From Aureliella helgolandensis (lineage in GTDB: Bacteria; Planctomycetota; Planctomycetia; Pirellulales; Pirellulaceae): 64,000 nt of DNA. The notes under the pieces are model-generated. The model was not told where the DNA came from. It did not search any database and saw only the letters and a list, made by a program, of their open reading frames with translations. Shown here one piece after another: positions 40,009 to 48,204 of the stretch; within the stretch, counting starts at the first letter, position 1, and the number at the start of each line of letters is the position of its first letter. Where the stretch lies: contig NZ_CP036298.1 of the NCBI RefSeq assembly GCF_007752135.1, positions 6,812,501 to 6,876,500 of the forward strand, written 5' to 3'. Both the position numbers and the translations under genes were made by a program.

Positions 40009-40620
40009 ATGATGAAAATGCTTACCATTCGCAATGCATTGCTCATAGTGGCGGTCTTCGTCGTAGTCGGCTTCTTCGTTGCTGACCGAATCCGCTTGTC
40101 AAATGAGTTCGAAATACACAAGAAGGAGGCGTTCCAAGATTCTCTAAAGCGCCAGTTTGCTGTAGTCAAGCGAAACCGCGCGATGCTGATCGAGAATTTC
40201 ATTGTGGCTACAAAGAAAAAGGGCATGACTGCCCTAGACGGTTACTTCTTTGCCCTGACTTCAGCTGAATTGGTAGATATATGGGAGCACGAGCGAGATA
40301 TTGATGAAGGCAGGTGCGAACGCGCAACGGTAAGTGCGAAGCGAATCCTGCAATCTCTGGATTGCGGGCAAACAAAAGATTACCTCGACTTTGCGAGGAG
40401 AATAGTGGGGGACTATCTCGAAGACAAAACGGGAAATCGCGAGTTTGATGACGTGACGTTGGTAGATTTCTTGGGCTTACAGGCGTCTGACGACCTTGAG
40501 AACTTTCGAGACTTCATGACAAGGGCTTGTGAAGATAGTGTTGCTCGTGGAGACGATTTTGAATCTGATTTTGACTCTAGGTTGCAAAATGCTCCGGCTG
40601 GTGAATATCGTCTGTTCTAG
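40009..40620 (+). CDS. Cassette 6 (array 1): membrane-anchored protein, 203 aa
   Basis: ATG at 40009. One N-terminal helix (LTIRNALLIVAVFVVVGFFV) anchors a soluble, charged domain (SLDCGQTKDYLDFARRIVGD). AT-richer than the phage genes. Absent from array 2. Function unknown. Confidence 0.6.
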   Translation: MMKMLTIRNALLIVAVFVVVGFFVADRIRLSNEFEIHKKEAFQDSLKRQFAVVKRNRAMLIENFIVATKKKGMTALDGYFFALTSAELVDIWEHERDIDEGRCERATVSAKRILQSLDCGQTKDYLDFARRIVGDYLEDKTGNREFDDVTLVDFLGLQASDDLENFRDFMTRACEDSVARGDDFESDFDSRLQNAPAGEYRLF

Positions 40621-40659
40621 CATTTCACAATGCGTGTACTTGTCGTTAATCAGTAGCTG

Positions 40660-40749
40660 GAGAACCATGACATGCACGGGAGCACGGCTTGCAGCGTTTT
40701 TTGCAATGGATAGTCAACTCTCCGTCCCCCGTGATGTCTGCCGTTACCC
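40660..40749 (+). repeat. attC site 6, array 1
   Basis: GAGAACCATGACATGCACGG and GAGCACGG pair with CCGTCCCC and CGTGATGTCTGCCGTTACC. The R-box is GTTACCC. Confidence 0.7.
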
Positions 40750-40759
40750 CAGCAAACTG

Positions 40760-41299
40760 ATGAACCTATCCTTCACTCCTGCTGGACGATTCCACTCGCC
40801 GTTTCGGATCTTCATTCGTGGTTTGAACGCAACGGATCACGTGGCGTTCATCGCCGATTGTGGCCTCCACGGATACCGACGAAAGGAATCACACTCATTA
40901 CATCGACAACTTGCGATCGTGTCTCTTGACGGTTGGACAATGTTTGCGGATGACTGGTTCTACACGCTTTGGCATATGCCAACCACGAAGCAAACTATCA
41001 AACGTGCCGCAGATCGCTTCGACGTGTACTACGATTTGGTCGGCGATTGTGACGAATCATATGAATTCGGATACTTCTGTTCTGGTAAACTCGTGCGTGA
41101 GGTCAGCGTCGCTAGCCCACACTACAGCGACCAAATCCTCGTAACAGACGACGGGATACCGTTTGCGATTGAAACTGATGACAGAAAAACGAACGACATT
41201 GAGGGGTATGTTGATGCCATAGCTCGTTGCGTTGGCATTCGTTTGCCTACGGTCGAAGACACTGTGCTGGCTTTCGGGCCTACGCAAGAACTGGGGTAA
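40760..41299 (+). CDS. Cassette 7 (array 1): soluble protein of unknown function, 179 aa
   Basis: ATG at 40760, ten bases inside the cassette. The product (MNLSFTPAGRFHSPFRIFIR, HRQLAIVSLDGWTMFADDWF, FDVYYDLVGDCDESYEFGYF) resembles small globular immunity-like or SMI1-type proteins in composition, but no motif decides. Absent from array 2. Confidence 0.6.
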   Translation: MNLSFTPAGRFHSPFRIFIRGLNATDHVAFIADCGLHGYRRKESHSLHRQLAIVSLDGWTMFADDWFYTLWHMPTTKQTIKRAADRFDVYYDLVGDCDESYEFGYFCSGKLVREVSVASPHYSDQILVTDDGIPFAIETDDRKTNDIEGYVDAIARCVGIRLPTVEDTVLAFGPTQELG

Positions 41300-41385
41300 C
41301 CAAGAAATGCACCCGAGTTGCCGATCGGACGTTTTCTGAAATCGAAATCTCTTGGCGGCAACCGGGTGATTTCAAGCGTTCTGCC
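41296..41385 (+). repeat. attC site 7, array 1
   Basis: GTAACCAAGAAATGCACCCG and AGTTGCCG pair with CGGCAAC and CGGGTGATTTCAAGCGTTCTG. The gene stop TAA lies within the left arm. The R-box is GTTCTGC. Confidence 0.75.
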
Positions 41386-41409
41386 GCGAAAGACAAAACA
41401 TATACCCCA

Positions 41410-41817
41410 ATGGAAAATCCATACACACCCACCGGCGTTCCTGATGGAAACCGCGGAACGATCTTTGACGTAGCGCAACGATTGCTAGCGCTACTACTTT
41501 ACATACTTGTCTGGGCGTTGTGCGTCTATTCATCTGGCCCACTATTAAGCCGCGCGCTCGGATTTCAGATAGACTCGACGAGAATCCCAGGCAGTTCATT
41601 AACCATGATGGAATCGTTTAGTCTTTTTGCTACGAGGTACTGGTTCACGTCGTGCTTGCTAATCGCGACGCCATTCAACTTGATCGCCTGGATTGCTCTC
41701 CGACGCAGAAGTCATGACCATACGCGATGGAAATTGCTTGCCATATGTAGCGCGTGGATTCTCCCCTCGATCCTACTCGGATGGCTCGTATTTGGTCCAC
41801 TGTTGGTCTTGCGATGA
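41410..41817 (+). CDS. Cassette 8 (array 1): membrane protein with NPYxP start, 135 aa
   Basis: Begins MENPYTPTGVPDGNRG, followed by three helices (RLLALLLYILVWALCVYSSG, WFTSCLLIATPFNLIAWIAL, AWILPSILLGWLVFGPLLVL). Same general style as cassette 5. Absent from array 2. Function unknown. Confidence 0.6.
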   Translation: MENPYTPTGVPDGNRGTIFDVAQRLLALLLYILVWALCVYSSGPLLSRALGFQIDSTRIPGSSLTMMESFSLFATRYWFTSCLLIATPFNLIAWIALRRRSHDHTRWKLLAICSAWILPSILLGWLVFGPLLVLR

Positions 41818-41865
41818 ATCTCGTAGCCTTTGCTGGTCGCGTACAAACCACTGCCAGCAACGCGG

Positions 41866-41953
41866 CAGAACCAAGCCATGAACCCAAGTCACCGAGTCAG
41901 CCAAACTTACTAACAAGCCTACTTCGGCGACTGGGTTATGGCCACCGTTATCG
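41866..41953 (+). repeat. attC site 8, array 1
   Basis: AGAACCAAGCCATGAACCC and AAGTCACCG pair with CGGCGACT and GGGTTATGGCCACCGTTATC. The R-box G is at 41947. After it the sequence matches array 2 from 59814 onward. Confidence 0.8.
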
Positions 41954-41968
41954 GGCGAGGAGCATGAA

Positions 41969-42301
41969 TTGAACATACGCGCCTCAATTATCGACCACGT
42001 TGAATTACTTGCTGAACCGAGTGCTCAGCTGCGATACGAAGAGTCGCTCGTGGATGCAGGACACGCACCAACCGAGTTGATTTCGATGTTCTGTGATGAT
42101 CTTTTCGATCCCAAGAGCGAATCGTTTGTCGATGCGTTTACCCGAGAAGAGCACAAGGAACTCGCGCACTTGTATGGACTCCTTGCCGAAGCCGCACAAT
42201 CCGAGCATACAAGCGTGCCTCAGATGCTAAAGGACCCTATATGGCGTAGAGTCGTCCAGCTGTCGCAGCAACTAAACCGTCACCTTCGTGAAGCCCGATA
42301 A
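41969..42301 (+). CDS. Cassette 9 (array 1): soluble helical protein, 110 aa
   Basis: TTG start at 41969 behind GAGGAG; a nearby ATG runs into a stop at once. Acidic helical protein (SIIDHVELLAEPSAQLRYEE, SESFVDAFTREEHKELAHLY, QLSQQLNRHLREAR). The copy at 59836 is identical in protein sequence. Function unknown. Confidence 0.6.
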   Translation: MNIRASIIDHVELLAEPSAQLRYEESLVDAGHAPTELISMFCDDLFDPKSESFVDAFTREEHKELAHLYGLLAEAAQSEHTSVPQMLKDPIWRRVVQLSQQLNRHLREAR

Positions 42302-42387
42302 CATTGCCGTGCACCGAAGCGGCGAAGTCGGGCGGTCTTGAAATTGAAAATCTTTCGCCGCCGCTCGGTTACGGCCGGCGTTCCTCC
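42297..42387 (+). repeat. attC site 9, array 1
   Basis: GATAACATTGCCGTGCACCG and AAGCGGCGAAG pair with TTCGCCGCCGCT and CGGTTACGGCCGGCGTTCCTC. The R-box is GTTCCTC. Confidence 0.75.
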
Positions 42388-42631
42388 AACAAGATGATTC
42401 AGCACAAGCCGTTCGAATGCCGGGGAAGTCACCCGACTTGATCGTGGTCGTCGCGACTGGAGCCCGGATGAAGAACGTGCTCCCTAAGCAATGTGCTCCC
42501 GGGATGATTCCCTTGCCACAATTATGTTCGTTTCTTTAATCGTTCGCGAAGTAGCGTTCGCATGATTGGACTTGTTACAATTTTAGCTATACACTTAACT
42601 TGCACAACTTGAGAACAGGAATTGAGTTTGA

Positions 42632-42832
42632 ATGGCACTCTTAATTGTTGGCGCAATCGCCGCTGGTGTCGCCATGATGGCGAATAATAACGAGGACTCT
42701 CCAGTACTGTGGGGAATCATTACGTTCATCGCTGGGATCGCTGGCGCGTTCGTCTTCGGTTTTCTCGGAGCGTTGATCGGTTCAATATTGGGGGCGGGAC
42801 TTTATATCGGGAAGACGCTGAGATTTGGCTAA
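42632..42832 (+). CDS. Cassette 10 (array 1): glycine-rich membrane protein, 66 aa
   Basis: Two hydrophobic helices with glycine-zipper spacing (LLIVGAIAAGVAMMANNNED, IAGIAGAFVFGFLGALIGSI). An unusually long 244-bp leader (42388-42631) precedes it within the cassette and could hold a promoter of its own; no clear gene lies there. Identical to 60499-60699. Confidence 0.6.
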   Translation: MALLIVGAIAAGVAMMANNNEDSPVLWGIITFIAGIAGAFVFGFLGALIGSILGAGLYIGKTLRFG

Positions 42833-42848
42833 CTCTTTCTAACGCTGG

Positions 42849-42937
42849 AGGAACAAAGCCATGAACCCAAGTCGCCGATCGCGCGTTTAGTTATATCAGT
42901 ATCAACCTCGGCGACTGGGTTATGGCCGCCGTTCGCC
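42849..42937 (+). repeat. attC site 10, array 1 (last)
   Basis: AGGAACAAAGCCATGAACCC and AAGTCGCCG pair with CGGCGACT and GGGTTATGGCCGCCGTTCGC. Then 255 bp without a supported gene lead to attR. Confidence 0.8.
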
Positions 42938-43192
42938 GACAGTTCAATTGAGACTTACTTGTTAGTGATTTCCCTTCCGAATCCTAGGGGCGTAAGAAGG
43001 GATTATCCCATGGATTTTCAGTACCATTGATCGCGATGCGCAACGGTCTAATTATCCGGCGTCTCAGCGGATGGTCGTAGCTGACGCTTGAGCTGCAAAC
43101 CCCTATGATTTGTTGGGGTTGCAGTCCGCTCGCCTCTCTCACAATGCCGATAATTCATGCAGCGCTCAATTCATCCTATGACGCGCAGCGGT

Positions 43193-43236
43193 CTTTTAAT
43201 CCGTGGGTCCTGGGTTCAAGTCCCAGCGCCCTCACT
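43193..43236 (+). other. attR core (right prophage boundary)
   Basis: 44 bp identical to 3865-3908, the tRNA-Lys 3' half, preceded by unrelated sequence instead of the tRNA 5' half. It defines a 39.3-kb element 3909-43236. Confidence 0.9.
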
Positions 43237-43603
43237 GTCTTTTTCTTCTCCCATGTGCCATCCCGCCGATCGCGCTGCAACGCGTAGCAAACGCCAGGGG
43301 ATAAGGACCGCCACCTTCGGTGAGCTAGCTTCGCCACGATATTGATCTGCTGGCACCCCAGCCTCTTTGGCTATCGACTATCGGTCCCCTCAACACGTCA
43401 AGCATCAAGCTAACGGGTTGTCCCAATCGCGACTCGCCGCGTGACAGCCTACTGATTCAATCGAAATCGCGGTGCTCGTACTCGGCCACAACCACCCTCC
43501 CTCGCAATAGCCGTCGAGGCGATCGTGATCGAAGATGGGTTTCGCCTAGCGTGTTGCGTTGCGCGTACAAGCGCGAGTAGGAGTGATCTGTCCCCACCAT
43601 TTT

Positions 43604-43985
43604 CCCATGGCCATCGCCCGTTGGTACGATCACTCACAGCGACGCACCCAACGCGATGGCGAAAGCCGTCTAGCGTGCTCATGATTCGGCATGCAGCCGC
43701 ATGGCCCCCGGTACCAGCGTGGAAGTGCTGGGCCGCCTCGTCGACACTCAGCGATCGATCGCGAAGCCTTCCCACAACGAAAAGTGCGTGCCCGACAGGA
43801 CGCGTTGCCGGCCCGTGAATGTCTGAACTGCTTGCCCTTGGCAGGCAAAAAACACGACAGGAGAATGACAGCTGTACAAGAAACGGCCGTCGCCGATGCT
43901 GGCAAATGTTTTTGGTGGCTACAGGCAGCAGTGATAATACGGGGAACGCGGCCACAACCGGGCAAGAGCGGAGGACTTGACTAGT
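43604..43985 (+). pseudogene. Remnant of replication initiator C-terminus and start of the 137-aa gene
   Basis: 43604-43868 aligns with 10540-10830 (shared runs such as ATGGCCATCGCCCGTTGGTA and CGATGGCGAAAGCCGTCTAG). 43864-43940 aligns with the start of the 137-aa gene (ACAAGAAACGGCCGTCGCCG). Internal deletions break the frame. 43237-43603 holds only the flank duplicated near 61103 and unassigned sequence. Confidence 0.75.
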
Positions 43986-44070
43986 TCGCTCGGGAAAAGC
44001 GGCTGAGCGCCTCATCAGTTCACTGTGCTAATAGCAATTCAGTGGTCGGTCGGCGTGGTTGAAAGAGCAC

Positions 44071-44340
44071 CTATCTCAGATTCTGCCACAAAGACAACAA
44101 TGGCAATAAGAATGCCAGCAAGCACACTACGCCCAAAAGCACACCCGCCACACCGGCAGAGCATCTAAAAAGATGGCGAGCTTTGCCAACTGGAATACTA
44201 AACAACAGCAGCATAACAATGAATGTAGCGATCGATACACAGACCCCCGGATAGAACTGCAGCAAGTACTCAGTTGCAATTGGCAATTTGACCGCAAATT
44301 CTAAGAAGACTGGAAGGAGGATTTGTCGTCCGAGAATTAG
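44071..44340 (-). pseudogene. 3' part of a membrane protein gene cut by the IS256-type element
   Basis: Open reverse frame without a proper start, reading LILGRQILLPVFLEFAVKLP then IATFIVMLLLFSIPVGKARH and VAGVLLGVVCLLAFLLPLLS. Upstream it runs into the IS end. The fragment 45766-45930 on the other side of the IS supplies a matching N-terminal part, so insertion probably split one gene of about 155 codons. A TTG at 44286 might allow residual translation. Confidence 0.5.
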
Positions 44341-44448
44341 GAAGCGTCCGAATCGTTGTTAAAAGTTGAAAGGTGGTCTCCCAGAAGGCAATATATTGCC
44401 TTCTGCATTTTCCAATTTACGTCGGTTACCGCCGACGGGGAGACCACC

Positions 44449-45723
44449 ATGACTGAATCTAGTTTGTTGCGCGAGCTTGGGCAAGTTTCGAACGCTGAAG
44501 TTGGCGAAGTGTTTCGCGAATTCTTACGGGGCTCGATCGTGAAGATGGCCTGTGAGGTAATGGCTGCCGAAGTGGCTGAACTGTGCGGCCCAAAGCACGC
44601 CCCGAGCGATTGTCGGACCTATCGAGCTGGTAGCGCCGCGGGACGCATCTTGGTCGAAGGTGAACGGGAGTCGGTGACGCGTCCGCGAGTTCGCGAGCGT
44701 CAGGAGGCGGGGGGAAGCCGCGAAGTGGAGCTGATCAGCTACGCTGCCGCCAACGATCCTGAGCAGCTGGAGAAGGCTGTAATTCAAGCGTTGATGTCTG
44801 GGGTAAGCACTCGTCAGATGTCTGTGGTGAAGCCGAAGTCGCCAGGCGTAAGCCGCTCGAGCGTCTCGCGTCTATGGCAAGAGGCGGGAACACGATTGAT
44901 CGACGAGCTACGCAGCCGTGATCTGTCGGGGCATACGTGGTGCATTCTGATGCTCGATGGTATCCGGCTAAGCTCAGACCAGACGGCAGTGGTTGCTCTC
45001 GGTATTGATTCTGAAGGCTGCAAGCATGTGCTCGACTTTGCGCTGGGCAGTAGTGAAAATGCAGTTGTATCCAATGAATTGCTTGCTCGCTTGGCCCGTC
45101 GCGGCTTTACTTGCTCGCAGCGCTTACTGGCAGTCCTGGATGGCAGCGATGTGCTTCGCAAAGCGGTCAAGGAGCACTTCCCCGACTCGGTCATCCAACG
45201 CTGCTTAGTTCACAAGGAACGCAACATTCGTGGCAAGCTATCGAAGCGTCATACGGGTGAACTCGCTCGGCTGTTTAGACGACTCCGTAGCGTGCAGGGT
45301 TATACCGCCGCACAAGAGGTCGTCGGCGAGCTAGAGGCATTCCTTGAGCCTCTCAATGCCGAAGCGTTTAAGAGCCTTCATGAGGCCGGTGAGGACCTGC
45401 TAGCCCTTCACCGACTCGAAGTGCCAAACACGCTCCATCGTTCACTGCTAAGTACCAACGCGATTGAGAACTCCTTCCTGAACACGCGTCGCCGCTTGGG
45501 GCGTGTAACACGATTCCGAGCCGACACGGATCAGGCGAGTCGCTGGCTGTCCTACGCACTGCTTGAGGCCGAAAAGGGGTTCCATCGAATCAGCGGCCAC
45601 AAGGAACTACCTAAGCTGATTGCCGCCCTAGCGAGAGAACACGCGGCTACACCAACAAAGCCGCCGTCGGGGCCCGTGCCGTCGCCTACGGCTCCGGCGA
45701 CGGCACGGGCCCCATCACTTTAG
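44449..45723 (+). CDS. IS256/Mutator-family transposase
   Basis: 424 aa from the ATG at 44449 behind GGGGAGACC; an upstream ATG at 44356 is unlikely. The DDE domain is visible: CILMLDGIRLSSDQTAVVAL (first Asp), LLAVLDGSDVLRKAVKEHFP (second Asp), then IQRCLVHKERNIRGKL and STNAIENSFLNTRRRLGRVT (final Glu in NAIEN). The last codons form an 18-bp perfect stem. Length is normal and the frame is intact, so it may be active. Confidence 0.92.
   Translation: MTESSLLRELGQVSNAEVGEVFREFLRGSIVKMACEVMAAEVAELCGPKHAPSDCRTYRAGSAAGRILVEGERESVTRPRVRERQEAGGSREVELISYAAANDPEQLEKAVIQALMSGVSTRQMSVVKPKSPGVSRSSVSRLWQEAGTRLIDELRSRDLSGHTWCILMLDGIRLSSDQTAVVALGIDSEGCKHVLDFALGSSENAVVSNELLARLARRGFTCSQRLLAVLDGSDVLRKAVKEHFPDSVIQRCLVHKERNIRGKLSKRHTGELARLFRRLRSVQGYTAAQEVVGELEAFLEPLNAEAFKSLHEAGEDLLALHRLEVPNTLHRSLLSTNAIENSFLNTRRRLGRVTRFRADTDQASRWLSYALLEAEKGFHRISGHKELPKLIAALAREHAATPTKPPSGPVPSPTAPATARAPSL
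45669..45713 (+). terminator. Strong hairpin at the 3' end of the transposase gene
   Basis: GGGGCCCGTGCCGTCGCC (45669-45686) and its exact complement (45696-45713) form an 18-bp stem with a 9-nt loop inside the coding sequence, just before the stop. It lacks a T run. It may terminate, stabilise the mRNA, or block read-in translation from outside. Confidence 0.5.
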
Positions 45724-45765
45724 TTCCACCACCTGTTTGATCCTAAAGACCTTTTCCAGTACCCT

Positions 45766-45930
45766 TTAGCCAGCGAGACCACCAACAGTTTTAACAACGC
45801 AAGGGACATCCCCGAGAATTACGCATATGGATAGGGCAAGCCACAGCCAAACAACCGCGAAATCGGCAATGAGCCATCGACTTGGTTGGGGTTCAATTGA
45901 CGGTAAGTCGTTTGAATGTAGGTCGTTCAT
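45766..45930 (-). pseudogene. 5' part of the membrane protein gene cut by the IS256-type element
   Basis: ATG at 45930; reads MNDLHSNDLPSIEPQPSRWL then IADFAVVWLWLALSICVILG and stops at the IS boundary. One membrane helix. It is on the same strand as 44071-44340 and in the right order to be its front half. Confidence 0.5.
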
Positions 45931-45963
45931 ATGAGCCTCTACCACGGCAACTCCCGTGTGCAA

Positions 45964-46167
45964 TTAGTGACTAACGGTGTCCACATAGCGTCCAACATCC
46001 CCCGGATAGAACGGTTCATATTCCTCTTGCGAATACGGCTGCAAGCTCGACGCAGGTGCATAGCGTAGGCAGTCGCCGAATTGAGCCGTGACATAACCGC
46101 TGGGCATGGTGCGATCAGCTTGACGGCACAGCAGACTCCGTAACGAACTACAACGATTGCGATGCAT
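45964..46167 (-). CDS. Possible small protein, 67 aa
   Basis: ATG at 46167, directly upstream of the split membrane gene. The C-terminal part MPSGYVTAQFGDCLRYAPAS and SLQPYSQEEYEPFYPGDVGR looks protein-like. It may be a gene or a fragment. 46168-46494 beyond it shows nothing I can assign. Confidence 0.35.
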   Translation of the reverse strand: MHRNRCSSLRSLLCRQADRTMPSGYVTAQFGDCLRYAPASSLQPYSQEEYEPFYPGDVGRYVDTVSH

Positions 46168-46494
46168 TTTCTAAGTCTACATTAATGCACGCTTTCCAGC
46201 ATTTTTACGAGAGGCGAATTGCGGCACTCTCGCTTAGTCGCAGTCAGTGCACTTTGGTTCCCCAATTTCTCTCGGGTTGGTTCGGTGGTTTCAAGTGGTT
46301 TTCAGTTTACGCTTGGTGTGTAATTCGATGAGGGATCCGCAATATTGTCATCGTCTCGCAAAAATCCGTGATTCATCGCCTAAGGTAGCGAATTCCACTC
46401 GGACCACAACGGCGTTGCTCCGTTTCAAGGAGTTGATTGCTTATCAATCGCGACACCATCGAGAGCTCGGCGCGCAATGCTGCTACTCAACCTT

Positions 46495-46700
46495 GCGTCT
46501 ACCGACGGTACGGCCAGAGGCCGCACGGTAAACGTGTATCTGGGAAACGCACTCCCTCATAGGTAAACGCGGTAAGGTCAAGCTGCCCCCCCCCGCCGGC
46601 GCAGACATGCGATCGCACTGGTATCAGTATGGATGCTTTGCAAGGGAATCGCTAGTTCGGAACAACGCGGAAGCTGCAGGATCGAAGCGGCTACGCGCGG
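46495..46700 (-). pseudogene. Remnant A of the 148-aa tail-side gene
   Basis: Aligns with 14410-14580: GGTAAACGTGTATCTGGGAA, CGCGGTAAGGTCAAGCTG and CAAGGGAATCGCTAGT are recognisable. Indels destroy the frame. Right border of the first cargo unit of element 2. Confidence 0.65.
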
Positions 46701-46769
46701 AAGCCCTGTATCGGACTCGAGATTCACGCAGGCCGCTCGCGTATCCCAATCCTCCGAACGCGGCTAGAT

Positions 46770-46870
46770 AACAGAGGGCAGGAACAATGTTCCACGCTTC
46801 CGACTGTCCACGCACCTTGGGAGTCTATTGATGAAGATGCCAAGGCCACAAAGGATGACTTCAGGGTGGT
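46770..46870 (+). pseudogene. Remnant of the 3' end and flank of the 137-aa gene
   Basis: The stretch CAATGTTCCACGCTTCCGAC through TTGATGAAGATGCCAAGGCC and ACAAAGGATGAC resembles the ends of the copies at 11215-11300 and 50660-50745. Weak but in the expected place, left of the second cargo unit. Confidence 0.45.
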
Positions 46871-46980
46871 GTACGGCTCTCTCCGTTGGTAGAAGCGTTC
46901 CTGTCGAACATCCCAGACTACAGAGAGCGATAGACGGATTACAAACTCAGAACCGACTGCGTCGCGAACTTCAGTGCACC

Positions 46981-47475
46981 CTACTGTTCTCCAGCAACAG
47001 CAGCCCTCGCAAGTTGCTTTGCCATTGGGATGCAGGCCAGGGAAATGCCGCGAGAAGATTCATACACGCCGCGCTGTTCCCCGACAAAACCACATTTTCT
47101 GTAAAACGGAGCTGCGTTGAGCGTGGAGTTTAGAGTCAAGAGTGTTAATCCAGCAGCTATCGCGCGAGATTCCAAATGCGCCATAATCGAGTGTCCAACG
47201 CCGGTACCCATTCTTTCGGGTCGCACGAATACTGCATCCACTTGACCATTTGCATGGTCGAGCATTCCTGTGCCCACCACGCTTTCGTTCAACGTGGCAA
47301 CGTACCAGTGCCTGGCAACTGATTGAATAAAAGCATCAGTGATCTCGCCAGCCGTCCATGCCGCCAACTGTTCATTGGGGTAGTGCCCCGTACATTGGGC
47401 AAGAATCGCGACATTGCGAATATTCCATGCGGCAATCGCGTCTTTAAGCTCGGCTTTGCGGATAACAAGTTTCAT
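46981..47475 (-). CDS. GNAT-family N-acetyltransferase
   Basis: 164 aa from the ATG at 47475 (MKLVIRKAELKDAIAAWNIR). The acetyl-CoA motif is VDAVFVRPERMGTGVGHSIM (RxxGxG type), followed by LTLLTLNSTLNAAPFYRKCG and FVGEQRG, motif B. It transfers acetyl from acetyl-CoA to an unknown amine. It is in the reverse-strand cargo block of element 2 and probably shares transcription with the genes to its right. Substrate cannot be told. Confidence 0.82.
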   Translation of the reverse strand: MKLVIRKAELKDAIAAWNIRNVAILAQCTGHYPNEQLAAWTAGEITDAFIQSVARHWYVATLNESVVGTGMLDHANGQVDAVFVRPERMGTGVGHSIMAHLESRAIAAGLTLLTLNSTLNAAPFYRKCGFVGEQRGVYESSRGISLACIPMAKQLARAAVAGEQ

Positions 47476-47572
47476 TGATTCTGCCAGCGACCGGCCGCGT
47501 TGACCGACACGCAGCAATAGATGTTCTATTTCAAAACCGTTTGGCGACCGCGGAAACGTGACCAACGCATTG

Positions 47573-48085
47573 TTACATACTATCCATCGCTCGAGCCTCG
47601 GCATTGTCAAAGAATTGTCTGAACTCTGCGCCATCCCCCATCAACTCCTTGAGCCCGTCCCAATCAAGTTCTACGTTGGTCAAATCCCGCTTGAGTTGTT
47701 GTACACGCGTCCCATCATCGCCGGACGAAACCAGGAAGATCACTCCTTCATCAACCTTGTAGGATTGTCCGTCAATTGTGACGACCCCATGCCCATTGAC
47801 CGGAATCTGGAAGCTAAAGGGAACATTGCCAACGTGACCATCGCCGGTAAGCCCCGACGGTCCGCCGCTATCCCTACCGCCCGAGCTATTCCCAACCCCC
47901 CAAATCATGAACCGACTTCCAGCCCGGTAAACGGCGTATTCGATGGCAGGTTGTCCGTCGAATGATTCGCTGACTGCGATGGCCCCGGACGGTCCGCCGA
48001 GATCAACACCAGATATGTCTGGCGTCATGTCGCAGCCCATGAGTAGCAATGGGAACAATGTTATTGCAATTGTGGTTCGCATCAT
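47573..48085 (-). CDS. Lipoprotein, 170 aa
   Basis: Start MMRTTIAITLFPLLLMGCDM with a lipobox LLLMGC. The mature part holds a Gly/Ser-rich GVGNSSGGRDSGGPSGL and a conserved-looking VNGHGVVTIDGQSYKVDEGV. Planctomycete-type surface protein without a known domain. Confidence 0.6.
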   Translation of the reverse strand: MMRTTIAITLFPLLLMGCDMTPDISGVDLGGPSGAIAVSESFDGQPAIEYAVYRAGSRFMIWGVGNSSGGRDSGGPSGLTGDGHVGNVPFSFQIPVNGHGVVTIDGQSYKVDEGVIFLVSSGDDGTRVQQLKRDLTNVELDWDGLKELMGDGAEFRQFFDNAEARAMDSM

Positions 48086-48204
48086 GACATGTTTAGGCAA
48101 ATAGAGGAGGCGTTGATTGGGCCGCCGCCAATCAAAGTTGACTTCAATAACGACGCGATTGGCAGCTCCGCGTCCCATGCTTTAACCAACTCACTGTTGG
48201 CTGA

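Larger units (their letters stand above)
41947..43236 (+). repeat. Distal block (cassettes 9-10, terminal segment, att) duplicated at 59814-61102
   Basis: Cassettes 9 and 10 and the 255 bp after the last attC are nearly identical to 59814-61059. The copies start at an R-box G, so the left limit of this shared block is a cassette junction. Similarity continues into the att copies and, more weakly, about 155 bp beyond them (43237-43395 with 61103-61255). Confidence 0.85.
44345..45770. mobile_element. IS256-family insertion sequence
   Basis: The element consists of one Mutator-type transposase gene with short flanks. Poor terminal inverted repeats are suggested by GTTGAAAGGTGG (left) and TGGAAAAGGTCT (right, reverse complement). 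No clean target duplication was found, so the limits are approximate by about 15 bp. Confidence 0.65.

Noticed and set aside
37686-42937. Regular palindromes every 300-600 bp considered as REP/BIME elements or terminators
   Set aside because: Each is about 90 bp with AAC...GTT ends, an extrahelical base, one per gene on the same side, and the two arrays differ exactly at the GTT; attC sites explain this better.
44345-45770. Target-site duplication of the IS256-type element
   Set aside because: No 8-9 bp direct repeat could be found at the two ends, so boundaries stay approximate.
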